A DNA stretch of 11,944 bases from Baffinella frigidus (GCA_026770585.1 MU646480.1:196027-207970); one strand, 5' to 3'; numbered from the stretch's first letter, positions 1 through 6,773 are shown. A program made the numbers and translations. Notes: generated from the letters alone by a model not told the origin.

Positions 1-113
1 CCAAACCTCAAACCCTAAACCCCAAACCCCAAACCCCAAACCCCAAACCCCACACCCACCACACCCACCACACCCCACACCCCACACCCCAAACCCCAAA
101 CACCAAACCAGGT
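1..113. repeat. C-rich telomere-like degenerate array
   Basis: The strand shown is a run of CCCTAAA- and CCCCAAA-type heptamers that decays into CACACCC and CCACACC variants and ends near CAAACCAGG. The complementary strand has repeated G4 runs separated by TTT and could form G-quadruplexes. The C-rich orientation at the left edge fits a left chromosome end or an interstitial telomere-like block. The array is too degenerate to be a freshly synthesised telomere. The ORF on the minus strand through it is a by-product of the 7-bp period. Confidence 0.85.
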
Positions 114-174
114 ACCCAGCGCGAGACTGGGATCATCTTTCCGACCGCCACGCGCACCTCCGCGGGTCTGTCTC

Positions 175-234
175 TCCACCCTTGCCAACCCTGCTTCACC
201 TTTGCCAACCCTGCTCCACCCTTGCCAACCCTGC
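175..234. repeat. three-copy 20-bp tandem repeat
   Basis: Three consecutive 20-bp units (175-194, 195-214, 215-234) share the core TTGCCAACCCTGC. The first and third are identical; the middle one differs at two positions. It lies just inside the telomere-like array. No coding role is evident. Confidence 0.85.
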
Positions 235-289
235 AGGGAGGAAGGTGCGGGGGTTGCGCCGGTCCGTACAAAGGCTCCAAGTAGTGTGT

Positions 290-768
290 TTGTCACGCAT
301 CGGAAGCGAGATGGCCACCATGAGTTCCCTGGCCTGGCATGAAAGCCTATTTTCGTGTTAATCCCTTCTAGCGTATCTCTTGCTGAAAGACGACCTGCCA
401 TGAGGGGACTCGTGGTAGGTCGTCTACGCTCTTCGTCTACGCTCGCACCACCTCCACAACAGGAACAAAGCTTCCAACGCCTCCTCAAAAGAAGCAGAGC
501 TGTGCGACCATGCCTATTTTCGTGTTAATCCCTTGTATCATATCTCTGCCTCGAAGACGACCTGGCACGCGGACCAGGGTCTCACAGCTCTGCTTCTCTC
601 GATGAGGCGGTGCTTGCTCCGCTGCTCCTGTGGGGGGGGTGCGACCCTTAACAACAGCGAGGAACGTGCGTTTGTTGCGGGTCGGAAGCGACATGGCCGT
701 AGTCATGTGTTGAAGACGGCCTGGGACGCGGACCAGGGTCTCGCAGCTCTGCTTCTCTCGAGGAGGCG
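290..768. repeat. mosaic of diverged direct and inverted duplications
   Basis: A module starting GCCTATTTTCGTGTTAATCC occurs in direct orientation at about 344-397 and 511-565. The piece containing GACCAGGGTCTC and GCAGCTCTGCTTCTCTCGA occurs at about 552-609 and 711-768. Segment 445-509 is an inverted, diverged copy of about 578-645, so the interior can fold back. A two-copy 13-bp repeat (CGTCTACGCTCTT-like) sits at 421-446. Minus-strand ORFs of 157 and 170 codons cross this area, but their similarity to each other is explained by the DNA duplication, and they also run into telomere-like or minisatellite DNA. Confidence 0.7.
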
Positions 769-942
769 TTGGGAGCTCTGCTGATCGTGTGGAGGGGTTG
801 GGAGCTCTGCTGGCCTTGTGGAGGGGTTGGGAGCTCTGCTGGCCTTGTGGAGGAGTTGGGACCTCTGCTGGTCGTGTGGAGGAGTTGGGACCTCTTCTGA
901 TCTTGTGGAGGCGTTGGGAGCTCTGCGTCTCTTGAGGAGGAG
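769..942. repeat. 29-bp minisatellite, six units
   Basis: Units start at 769, 798, 827, 856, 885 and 914, each exactly 29 bp, with the core TTGGGAGCTCTGCTGG followed by CTTGTGGAGGGG or a close variant. Neighbouring units are the most alike. The last unit is diverged and resembles the CAGCTCTGCTTCTCTCGAGGAGG border of the preceding module, so the minisatellite probably grew from that border. A single inverted, diverged unit is visible at about 447-475. Confidence 0.9.
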
Positions 943-1009
943 GAGCGAGCGAGATGCTACGCGCGCACCTCGAGACCACTGCCCCGTTACAGTCCACCTA
1001 CCCTAACAC

Positions 1010-1700
1010 AGGCTACCGTAACACATACTTACCCTCCACACATACTCCTTCGGCCGGCCCCCGATTTCCCCCTGCAAGGAAGTGTGCCTGAAGGGTGGAC
1101 ACCATAACGCATACCTACCCTCCACACATACTCAATCAGTCCGGCCCCGACGGGTATGTGTTAGGGTAGGTCCACTGTACCTCTGGGGACACTATCCCGT
1201 CTCAAGTCACGCCGGCAGTCCCTCCACGGAGCCACTATCGACGACTGCCACGCGCGTGCCCGGCGCTCTGTGGGAGGAACTCCACGATGGATCGTTGGGG
1301 ACCTCCCTAGGACCTCAGGGGGTCTATGTGGACCCCCTCGCCACTTAAGGGATACCACCACGACGCTTCAGGAGGGGAGTCACTCCGCTCTGCGTGGCGG
1401 GCGTGCTTTCCGCCGGGAAAGCGCGTTGAGTGGCAGGGCGTGATGCAGCGTTGGCTGAGTGGTGGGGCATGATGCAGCGAGAGGCGGGGCGGCGGGGGGC
1501 GTGATGCAGAGACAGGCGGCGCCAAGCAGCGCGCGCCGCCTCTCGGGTCGATCGTCGGAGTCACTCCTAGAAATGCGTGGCGGGGCGTGCTTTCCCCGCG
1601 CGTTGAGTGGCGTTATGGTGTCCACCCGTATGGTGCAGCGGGAAATCGGGGGCCGGCCGAAGGAGTATGTGTGGAGGGTAAGTATGTGTTACGGTAGCCT
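1010..1700. repeat. foldback: 61-bp perfect inverted repeat with 569-bp interior
   Basis: Bases 1010-1070 are the exact reverse complement of 1640-1700. Inside the arms the match resumes after a short unequal stretch: GGGTGGACACCATAACGC near 1093-1110 pairs with GCGTTATGGTGTCCACCC near 1610-1627. The left side also contains a diverged direct copy of part of the arm (about 1109-1152). A short inverted pair, about 992-1008 with about 1156-1174, carries CTACCCTAACACA. The interior contains a truncated family 1 element. No TA or other target duplication is clear. Confidence 0.85.
1300..1354 (-). mobile_element. family 1 miniature inverted-repeat element, truncated half (copy A)
   Basis: Read on the minus strand this is the left half of the family 1 element: terminus TATCCCTTAAGTGGCGAG, then an 8-bp stem (AGGGGGTC with GACCCCCT) around the loop CACATA, then GAGGTCCTAGG. 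It stops where the conserved right half should begin. It is nearly identical to the left half of the copy at 2842-2944, and the two also share the flank GTCGTGGTGG beyond the terminus. They may therefore be segmental copies rather than independent insertions. Confidence 0.8.
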
Positions 1701-2204
1701 CTGGCATGGTGAGTGGTGGGGCACGTTGGCTGCGTGGCGGGGCATGATGCATCGAGAGGCGGAGTGGCGGGGGGTGTGCACACACCCCGCAGGGACAGGA
1801 GAAGCCAAGCAGAGAGGAAACGCGCACGGTCCTGGGACCCCCGCACTGAAGCAGGGCGTGTGTGGGCGGTGCGCTGAGTGGCGGGGGGCATGCCTGCAGG
1901 GACAGGCGGAGCCAAGCAGAGCGCGGCGCTTGTATCATCGATCGTGGGAGTCACTCCTCGAAATGCGTGGCGGGATATGTTAATAGGGGAACGGACTGAC
2001 AACCGGGTAGTTAGGCCTACGGTATTGCCTACGGTAGGCCGTAGGGGCCTAGGGGGGCTCCTACGAAAAGTTTGGCCCTAGGGGCCCTACGGCCTACCGT
2101 AGGCTTACCTACCCGGTTTTCCGGCCGGTGTCCTATGAGTGTGTGGGCGGTGCGCTGAGTGGCGGGGGGTATGCCTGCAGGGACAGGCGGGGCCAAGCAG
2201 AGCG
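1370..2204. repeat. GC-rich diverged repeat tract
   Basis: There is no convincing gene here. A 63-bp unit at 1861-1923 recurs at 2142-2204 with only two mismatches (core GCGCTGAGTGGCGGGGGG, then CCTGCAGGGACAGGCGG). An odd palindrome, GGAGTCACTCC, occurs at 1376, 1557 and 1947, each time followed shortly by TGCGTGGCGGG. Degenerate GTGGCGGGGCATGATGCA units repeat between about 1430 and 1760. A small hairpin lies at 1771-1788 (arms GGGGTGTG and CACACCCC). The 174-codon plus-strand ORF through this tract follows the repeats and is not called. Confidence 0.7.
2001..2118. mobile_element. foldback element with AACCGGGTAG termini
   Basis: The termini AACCGGGTAG (2001-2010) and CTACCCGGTT (2109-2118) are perfect inverted repeats. 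Inside them, TTAGGCCTACGGTA pairs approximately with TACCGTAGGCTTA. The interior is dense in CCTAGG, GGGGCCCTA and CCTACGGTAGG words. No TA target duplication is visible. It lies between the two copies of the 63-bp unit described for 1370-2204. I see no coding capacity. A non-autonomous foldback element is an inference from the structure. Confidence 0.65.
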
Positions 2205-2314
2205 AGGCGCTCACGGCCCGGGACCCCCGCATGCCCAGGGCTGGGAGGACCACGAGCGGAGCAGGTCTCGTCCCTCTGGCCCCTGGGAAAATATCCTAAC
2301 GGCTGCGTAGATTC

Positions 2315-2476
2315 ATAGGCTAACGGCCTGAAAATGGGGTGGTTAGGCATACGGCATTGCCTAGGACCTCCTACTGTAGGCCGAGGGATCCTAGGACCAA
2401 AACGTCTCGGCCTACGGTAGGAGATCTTAGGCAATGCCGTGGGCCTAAGTACCCCATTTTCAGGCCGTTAGCCTAT
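2315..2476. mobile_element. 162-bp foldback element with TA flanks
   Basis: A 25-bp stretch starting at 2315 (ATAGGCTAACGGCCTG, then AAAATGGGG) pairs perfectly with the end of the element at 2476. Further in, CATACGGCATTGCCTA pairs approximately with TAGGCAATGCCGTGG. The ends can be read as TA-GGCTAACGG...CCGTTAGCC-TA, consistent with insertion at a TA dinucleotide. The loop holds CCTAGGACC, CTACTGTAGGCC and CCTACGGTAGG, the same words seen in the other families here. Almost the whole element can fold into one hairpin. No ORF of note. Confidence 0.75.
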
Positions 2477-2841
2477 CAAGATGACTTATGGTGTCCACCC
2501 GAGGCGGGCCCGTCCTGAGTCCTCACGTTCCCACCTCTCCTCCTGGCTCGGCGTGGTGGTATGTAACGATTGAGTTCCGGAAGCTTCCAGCCCTGGGGGG
2601 CTTTCTGGGACCTGAAGCGGATCAAATCCCCTCTACGCTCACCGTTTTGAAAGTCTGAAAAGGGGGTGAGCGTAGCCCGGGGCCGCCGCACTCAAGCTGG
2701 GAGGACCACGAGCGTGCCAGGTCTCGTCCCACCTCTCCTAGGGCATTTCTACAGACCCAGTTTCAGTGTCCGCCTATGATGGGAGCTCGAAGAACCTAAA
2801 GGACCTACAGGGCGAAAGGGCCTCCTGGCGTGTCGTGGTGG
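2477..2841. repeat. stretch with dispersed repeats and a small hairpin, no gene seen
   Basis: At 2497-2515 a 19-bp sequence, ACCCGAGGCGGGCCCGTCC, is repeated exactly at 11919-11937. At 2539-2569 lies a host sequence CCTCCTGGCTCGGCGTGGTG followed by GTATGTAACG; diverged relatives occur at 2821-2843 (where family 1 copy B begins) and 3336-3366. An 11-bp stem (CTACGCTCACC 2633-2643, GGTGAGCGTAG 2665-2675) is present. At 2762-2812 a block (TGTCCGCCTATG, then TCGAAGAACCTAA and GGACCTA) recurs at 9855-9906. Confidence 0.65.
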
Positions 2842-2944
2842 TATCCCTTAAGTGGCGAGGGGGCCCACATAGACCCCCTGAGGTCCTAGGTAGGTCCTAG
2901 GGCCCTGCGGTAGGGTGTATGAGCCTACTCGCCACTTAGGGATA
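2842..2944 (+). mobile_element. family 1 miniature inverted-repeat element (copy B), 103 bp
   Basis: The termini are TATCCCTTAAGTGGCGAG and CTCGCCACTTAGGGATA. Both ends carry TA, as expected for TA target duplications of Tc1/mariner-like (Stowaway-type) miniature elements. The left interior holds the stem AGGGGGNC/GACCCCCT with loop CACATA (one base of the A-copy stem is mispaired here). The right interior has GAGGTCCTAGG, GGTCCTAGGGCCCTGCGG and GTATGAGCCTACT, shared with the other family 1 copies. An apparent empty relative of the insertion site lies at about 2551-2568 (GTGGTGGTATGTAACG). No ORF inside. Confidence 0.85.
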
Positions 2945-3008
2945 CCCCTTACGTGGCGAGTAGGCTCGTACGCCCTACCGTAGGGCCCTAGGACCTGCCT
3001 AGGACCTC
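2945..3008 (-). mobile_element. family 1 half element in inverted orientation (copy C)
   Basis: Immediately after copy B the sequence repeats B's right half in reverse orientation: CTTACGTGGCGAGTAGGCT, then CGTACGCCCTACCGTAGGGC and CCTAGGACCTGCCTAGGACC. Together with B it forms a near-palindrome centred close to 2944. This looks like a snap-back or template-switch product or an aborted inverted insertion. The left-interior hairpin is absent. Confidence 0.8.
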
Positions 3009-3071
3009 TTGCTGGTCAATATCTCTGGGGGGACCACGAGCGTGACAGGTCTCCTCCCACCGCTCCCACTC

Positions 3072-3084
3072 GAGAAGAGAGAGA

Positions 3085-3117
<33 letters not shown>

Positions 3118-3126
3118 GGAAAGAGT

Positions 3127-3168
<42 letters not shown>
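3072..3168. repeat. (GA)n microsatellite with embedded (GC)n
   Basis: An almost pure GA dinucleotide tract is interrupted by about five GC repeats near 3085-3095 and by a short GGGAAAGAGTGGC break near 3117-3129. The purine-pyrimidine mirror symmetry can form triplex DNA, and the alternating GC run can form Z-DNA. Arg/Glu-rich and Ser/Leu-rich ORFs read through it are low-complexity artefacts. Confidence 0.95.
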
Positions 3169-3172
<4 letters not shown>

Positions 3173-3538
3173 CATGTGGTTTTGTAAATATGTGTGTCAG
3201 GATAACGTAAAACCAACCGCGCGACCGTGCTAATTTCGCGCACTTACGTGACCAACCTCACGAAAGTTACTACACGAATGTCCACTTGTAAAAGCAAACG
3301 ATTTTAACAAGGCCCCTCTGGCATTCTCGTGTGGACCTCCTGGCTCGTCGTGGTCGTGTGTAACGGTTTTGAAACCCCTCTCCGAAGTGGATCACGTCGA
3401 GGCTGGATCTTGAGTCATTTCCCTCGGCCAGAGCATCGAATTCGACCGCTATCCGAAGGGAAAGGTTCAACCTCCAGCCTCAATTTGAACTACTTCTGGG
3501 CTCGTGCTGAGGCGTCTCAGCATTCAAGCAAAAGGCTT
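3169..3538. other. no gene supported; one dispersed repeat
   Basis: The only recognisable feature is the diverged host repeat at about 3336-3366 (CCTCCTGGCTCGTCGTGGTC, then GTGTGTAACGG), related to 2539-2569. An 87-codon plus-strand ORF (3329-3592) begins inside that repeat and has no family features I recognise. Confidence 0.5.
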
Positions 3539-3715
3539 TCACGCGTGAGACCCTTAAGGTGCTCACGCGTGAGGACTTACTGGAGCCGTTGATTGTCAAA
3601 CGTGTAGTAAAGTGGAGGTAGTGATTGTTTTAAAATTTTAAAACCCCCTTTTAACCATCAATGGCTCAAGTAAGGTGCCCACGCGTGAAGACCTGAAGGG
3701 TCCCACGCGTGAAAG
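3539..3715. repeat. two pairs of CACGCGTGA motifs, each pair spaced 24 bp
   Basis: The near-palindrome CACGCGTGA occurs at 3540-3548 and 3564-3572, then at 3680-3688 and 3704-3712. Start-to-start distance within each pair is exactly 24 bp. The spacer of the first pair (GACCCTTAAGGTG) resembles that of the second (GACCTGAAGGGTC), and the approaches to both pairs contain CAAG shortly upstream. The module was therefore duplicated. The core ACGCGT equals the yeast MluI cell-cycle box, but a regulatory role here is unproven. Between the pairs is an AT-rich stretch (about 3627-3660). Confidence 0.75.
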
Positions 3716-3774
3716 CTTGTGGTGTTAGCACAAGCCCGGTCGGTGGTGCGGGCAATGTTCTTGACTTTGGTGGC

Positions 3775-3817
3775 GTGAGTTGACTTAGTGAGTTGACTTA
3801 GTGAGTTGACTTAGTGA
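3775..3817. repeat. 13-bp tandem repeat, three copies
   Basis: GTGAGTTGACTTA is repeated perfectly at 3775, 3788 and 3801, followed by a partial GTGA. The perfect identity suggests recent slippage. A weak ORF (3814-4209) begins at its right edge and is not called. Confidence 0.9.
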
Positions 3818-3961
3818 CCCTCTGGCAGGTGGGTCGTGGCGTGGGTGGTGGTCATGGCCATGGCGGTCGTGGGGGTGGTCCTCGCGTTCTTGAGAAATGG
3901 CTCCAACGCCAAGAAAGGGGCCCGGAGCCGCCTCGCGCCGCAGCCGCAAGCGCAGGGCCGC

Positions 3962-4024
3962 GTGTCGTGACTGCCTTGCATGGGCGTCGTGACTGCCTTG
4001 CAGCGCGTCGTGACTGTCTTGCAA
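3962..4024. repeat. 21-22-bp tandem repeat, three copies
   Basis: The core GTCGTGACTGCCTTGCA starts at 3964 and 3986, with a one-base variant (CTGTCTTGCA) at 4007. It is followed by looser relatives (GTTGCGACTGCTTGCGAC) until about 4050. The surrounding 3818-4150 is GC-rich with GGTCATGGCCATGGCGGTCG-like simple sequence. No gene is supported. Confidence 0.75.
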
Positions 4025-4151
4025 GTCTTCGCGTTGCGACTGCTTGCGACGGTCTCGCGGTGTGCCTGTCTGCCAGGGTCTCGCGGCATGCCCCTGTGGG
4101 CCTTAGGTTAAGAGCCCTGTTCACCACCTTATTACCGAGGCTCGTAACCTA

Positions 4152-4272
4152 CAGGGGTGCCTTGCTCATAAGAAACCGCCCCCCCCCGAGGGCCACCATA
4201 GGGCCCTAGGCGTGGGCCTACTGTAGGGTCGTAGCTAGGGGGGGGCAGTTTCTCATGAGCGGGGTACCCCTG
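4152..4272. mobile_element. family 2 miniature inverted-repeat element (copy 1), TA flanked
   Basis: The termini CAGGGGTGCCTTGCTCATAA and, inverted, CAGGGGTACCCCGCTCATGA are followed by AGAAAC and a poly-C run on both sides. The element is flanked by TA at 4150-4151 and 4273-4274, a textbook TA target duplication. The interior carries GGGCCCTAGG and GGGCCTACTGTAGGG. It has no ORF of its own, although a flanking ORF ends within it. Family assignment to a mariner-like non-autonomous element is inference from the TA duplication and size. Confidence 0.85.
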
Positions 4273-4274
4273 TA

Positions 4275-4672
4275 AGACCCACACCCCCTGGTGGAACCGC
4301 CGCCCGTGTACTCTACATGTATTCTAGAGCGTGTCGTTTACAGCTCCCTCTTCGCTTAGGCGTCTGGGTGACGTCAACTTGTACCACCAGACTCGAACCG
4401 ATGCATTTTAATACATTTAATAACGTTTTACGACCGTCTCGAAGACGCCTTGATAAAGACGCGATGCTGGTCAAGCTCTTGCCTGCGCACGTCCCTGCTC
4501 TGATGAAAAACACGATACTAGAGACACCAGCGCGAAAAAACACAGTACTTGAGACACCAGCGCGATCGTGCACGCCAGCAGAGCCCTGCTGGGGTACAGG
4601 TATGACCCCGCTAGAGGGGAGGCGTCCCAGAGACCAAACCTGAGTTCATTGACCCTTCACATCAGTCAACTA
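4275..4672. other. spacer between family 2 elements; no gene firmly supported
   Basis: A plus-strand ORF (4317-4643, 108 codons) lies wholly inside the spacer, but it has no recognised domain and no targeting leader. CTACATGTAT at 4313-4322 matches the sequence directly upstream of the family 1 copies at 7121 and 11708, here without an insertion. Confidence 0.4.
4506..4565. repeat. 30-bp tandem duplication
   Basis: Two 30-bp units (4506-4535, 4536-4565) share GAGACACCAGCGCGA and differ at a few positions in the middle. In the plus-strand ORF 4317-4643 this gives a 10-residue duplication (KNTILETPAR, KNTVLETPAR). The period is a multiple of three and the differences include synonymous or conservative changes, but two copies are too few to argue for coding. 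Confidence 0.8.
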
Positions 4673-4730
4673 GAGGCTCGCGACCTGGCCCATGGCTGAG
4701 GCTCGCCACCTGTGTGACCGAGGCTCACAA
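4673..4730. repeat. GAGGCTC tandem motif abutting family 2 copy 2
   Basis: GAGGCTCGCGACCTGG, GAGGCTCGCCACCTG and GAGGCTCACAA start at 4673, 4698 and 4720. The same motif (GAGGCTCGTAACCTA, 4137-4151) also abuts family 2 copy 1. Two elements sitting next to the same motif suggests a preferred or duplicated target. Confidence 0.65.
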
Positions 4731-4847
4731 CAGGGGTACCTCGCTCATAAGAAAGTGCCACCCCCTAGGACCCTACAGTAGGCCTATGCCTAGGGCCCTA
4801 TGGGAGTCCTATGGGGGGGGCGCTTTCGTATGAGCGAGGTACCCCTG
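4731..4847. mobile_element. family 2 miniature inverted-repeat element (copy 2)
   Basis: The ends are CAGGGGTACCTCGCTCATAA and its near-perfect inverse (GAGCGAGGTACCCCTG). AAGAAAGTGCC and poly-C follow on the left, with the mirror image on the right. The right side is followed by TA (4848-4849); the left is preceded by AA, so one flank of the target duplication has decayed. The interior has CCTAGGACCCTACAGTAGGC and CCTAGGGCCCTATGGG. It shares its right end with copy 3. Confidence 0.85.
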
Positions 4848-4959
4848 TACCTCGCCCATACGAAAGCGCTCCCCCCACTAGGACCACCGTAGGGACCTAG
4901 ACATCGGCCTGATGCAGGTTCCTGAGGAGGGGCGTTTCCTTGTGAGCGAGGTACCCCTG
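4848..4959. mobile_element. family 2 element (copy 3), tandem with copy 2, left tip missing
   Basis: It starts TACCTCGCCCATACGAAAGC, the family 2 terminus without its outer CAGGGG, directly after copy 2's CCCCTG. It ends GAGCGAGGTACCCCTG. The interior has CTAGGACCACCGTAGGG and CCTAGACATCGGCC. Copies 2 and 3 thus form a composite of three termini with the middle one shared. This could arise by unequal recombination between elements or by insertion of one element into the tip of another. Confidence 0.8.
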
Positions 4960-5131
4960 TGAATCCTCTGCGCCCAACAACACACCTCTCACCCCACGTG
5001 AGAGCGATGTGTGATATTCATCAGGTTATGGTACATTGTAGATCCCTCTTATCGACTTCAGACAGGGGGACGATGCCCAAAGCATCCCTCCCAGCCGTTG
5101 CACTCAGCTTTCTGTGCAGGGATATCTGGGC
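4960..5131. other. short spacer, nothing recognised
   Basis: Unique-looking sequence without repeat or domain evidence. A 60-codon ORF here has no supporting features. Confidence 0.4.
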
Positions 5132-5235
5132 TATCCCTTAAGTGCCCATAGGGTGAATTTTCATCCTAACTCGCCCTAGGGAGGTCCTAGGGCCCAACTG
5201 TAGGGCGTATGAGCCTACTGGGCACTTGAGGGATA
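5132..5235 (+). mobile_element. family 1 miniature inverted-repeat element (copy D), 104 bp
   Basis: The ends are TATCCCTTAAGTGCCCA and TGGGCACTTGAGGGATA, with TA at both outer edges. The left interior differs from copy B, but AGGGTGAA (5149-5156) can pair with TTCATCCT (5159-5166), including one G-T pair, around a TT loop. The right half has CCTAGGGAGGTCCTAGGGCC, then ACTGTAGGGCGTATGAGCC, conserved with copies E and F. No ORF. Confidence 0.88.
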
Positions 5236-5545
5236 AAAACGCCCTTGGTCGAGCCTCTGTCGGTGTCTGTGTTTTTACATTAGTTCCTGCGGGTTGACTA
5301 AACGAGATATTGTACATGTAACCGAGATAACCCAGTACCGAATCAAATGGTGCTTGCACTTTTCCCGAGGCGGGGAAATCTGAATCACAAGAAGAGCAGC
5401 GGGACCCTAGCGACGCCCTCCTTCCTTTGGAGAGTCCTCTGGAAAAGAACCTAAAGGACCTCAAGGACCTAAAGACCCCTTCGACGCCCTCGCGCGGCTG
5501 AGCAAGAAAGGCCACCGGGAGAGCCACTTCATCCCAACGAAAACC
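5236..5545. other. stretch without a supported gene
   Basis: It contains a small cluster of GGACCT words (AACCTAAAGGACCTCAAGG near 5450-5470) related to those at 2797-2808 and 9740-9750. A 243-codon minus-strand ORF crosses it, but half of that ORF is telomere-like repeat, and the remainder shows no domain I recognise. Confidence 0.45.
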
Positions 5546-5546
5546 T

Positions 5547-5729
5547 CTGAACCCGAAACCCGAAACCCGAAACCCGAAACATGAAACCTGAAACCCGAAA
5601 CCCCGAACCCTGAACCCAAAACAACCAACCCCAACCCCCAAACCCCAAACCCAAACCCAAAACCCCAAACCACAAACCACAAACCTCAAACCCCAACCCC
5701 AAACCTCAAACCACGAACCACAAACCAGA
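5547..5729. repeat. C-rich telomere-like array, CCCGAAA to CCCCAAA variants
   Basis: A block of CCCGAAA heptamers (from 5551) passes into CCCCAAA and CCCAAAA, then CCACAAA variants. Variant types are clustered, not interspersed, which suggests local amplification. Its orientation matches 1-113. A minor continuation lies at about 5828-5883 (CCCTAAACCCTGAACC). Confidence 0.9.
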
Positions 5730-5941
5730 GGGGCCGAAGGAGTTCCTGGTTCAAATTTGGTCACGTCACCGCTCAATCTAGCGATTTCGAAACCCTCGTA
5801 GCCCCACGAGAGGAGATGTTTCCTGAATGCTGAACTCCAAACCCTAAACCCTGAACCGAAACCCCACACCTGAAACCCTTGAACCCTTCACCTCGGGGCT
5901 TTGTTCGGCGGCGTGCTACCAGGACAAAACGTTTCGTCGGG

Positions 5942-6692
5942 TCAAACCAAAACCCTCAACAATAAACCCTAAACCCTGAACCCTAAACCCTATAACCCAA
6001 ACTCTACATCCTAAACCCTGAACCCTGAGCCCCAAACCCTAAACCCTCAAACCCTAAACCCTAAACACTACCCTGGACCCAAACCCTGAACCCTAAACTC
6101 TAACTTCTAAACCAAGAACCAAACCCAAGGCAAGGTGGTGTGCCAAATGTGGCCAACCTCGAGGCGATCCCTTAAACTCTTAACCCCAACCCTAAACCCT
6201 AAACCCTCAACCCTCAATCCTAAACCCTACACCTAAACCCTAAACCCTAACGCAAAACCCCAAACCCTAAACCCTAAATACCAAACCCTAAACCCTAAAC
6301 CCTAAACTCTGAAACTTGAACACAGACTACTAAAAGGTCAACCCCAAACCAAGTGCAAGTCGAACCTTCAATCCTCAACCCTGAACCCTGAACCCTCAAC
6401 CCTCAACCCTACACCCTAAACCCTAAACACTTAACCCTAGACCCTAGACCCTAAACCCTCAACCCTGAACCCTGAACCCAAACTCCTAAAAGCTCAGCGG
6501 CAAACCCCAAACCAGGTGCAAATTGCACAGGTCGAGCGGCCCGATGCAGCGCGGCAAAACCCCAACCTCTAAACTTCAAACCCTCAACCCAAACCCTCAA
6601 CCCTCATCCCTAAACCCACACCCTACACCCAAACCCTAAACCCTAGGCCTCACACCCTGAACCCTCAACCCTCAACCCTCACACCCTGAACC

Positions 6693-6773
<81 letters not shown>

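Larger units (their letters stand above)
2241..3061. repeat. three dispersed copies of a GGACCACGAGCG repeat
   Basis: A block reading CTGGGAGGACCACGAGCG, then a short variable part, then CAGGTCTCGTCCC, occurs at about 2241-2275, 2697-2739 and 3024-3061, all in the same orientation. The copies alternate with foldback elements. This suggests a larger unit that was duplicated and then interrupted by insertions. Confidence 0.75.

Noticed and set aside
1-113. True chromosome terminus
   Set aside because: The array is degenerate and short, and the window edge may simply cut a longer interstitial block; terminal status cannot be shown.
769-942. Possible CRISPR array (regular 29-bp units)
   Set aside because: The units are contiguous, with no unique spacers, in a eukaryotic context; it is a minisatellite.
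15-997. Minus-strand ORFs of 157 and 170 codons with similar peptides
   Set aside because: The shared peptides arise from the duplicated module and the 29-bp minisatellite. One ORF runs into telomere-like repeat. No domain is recognisable.
1459-1983. 174-codon plus-strand ORF and overlapping minus-strand ORFs
   Set aside because: They follow a GC-rich repeat tract in several frames at once; internal similarity comes from DNA duplication.
3009-3243. Arg/Glu-rich and Ser/Leu-rich ORFs
   Set aside because: They are direct translations of the (GA)n microsatellite.
3814-4209. 131-codon plus-strand ORF with a Gly/His-rich start
   Set aside because: It spans short tandem repeats, ends inside family 2 copy 1, and has no recognised domain or leader; base composition alone explains the open frame.
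5138-5869. 243-codon minus-strand ORF with Gly/Phe-rich repeats
   Set aside because: The repeated part is the translation of telomere-like heptamers, whose 7-bp period gives a 7-residue pattern over 21 bp. It also begins inside one repeat and ends inside family 1 copy D.
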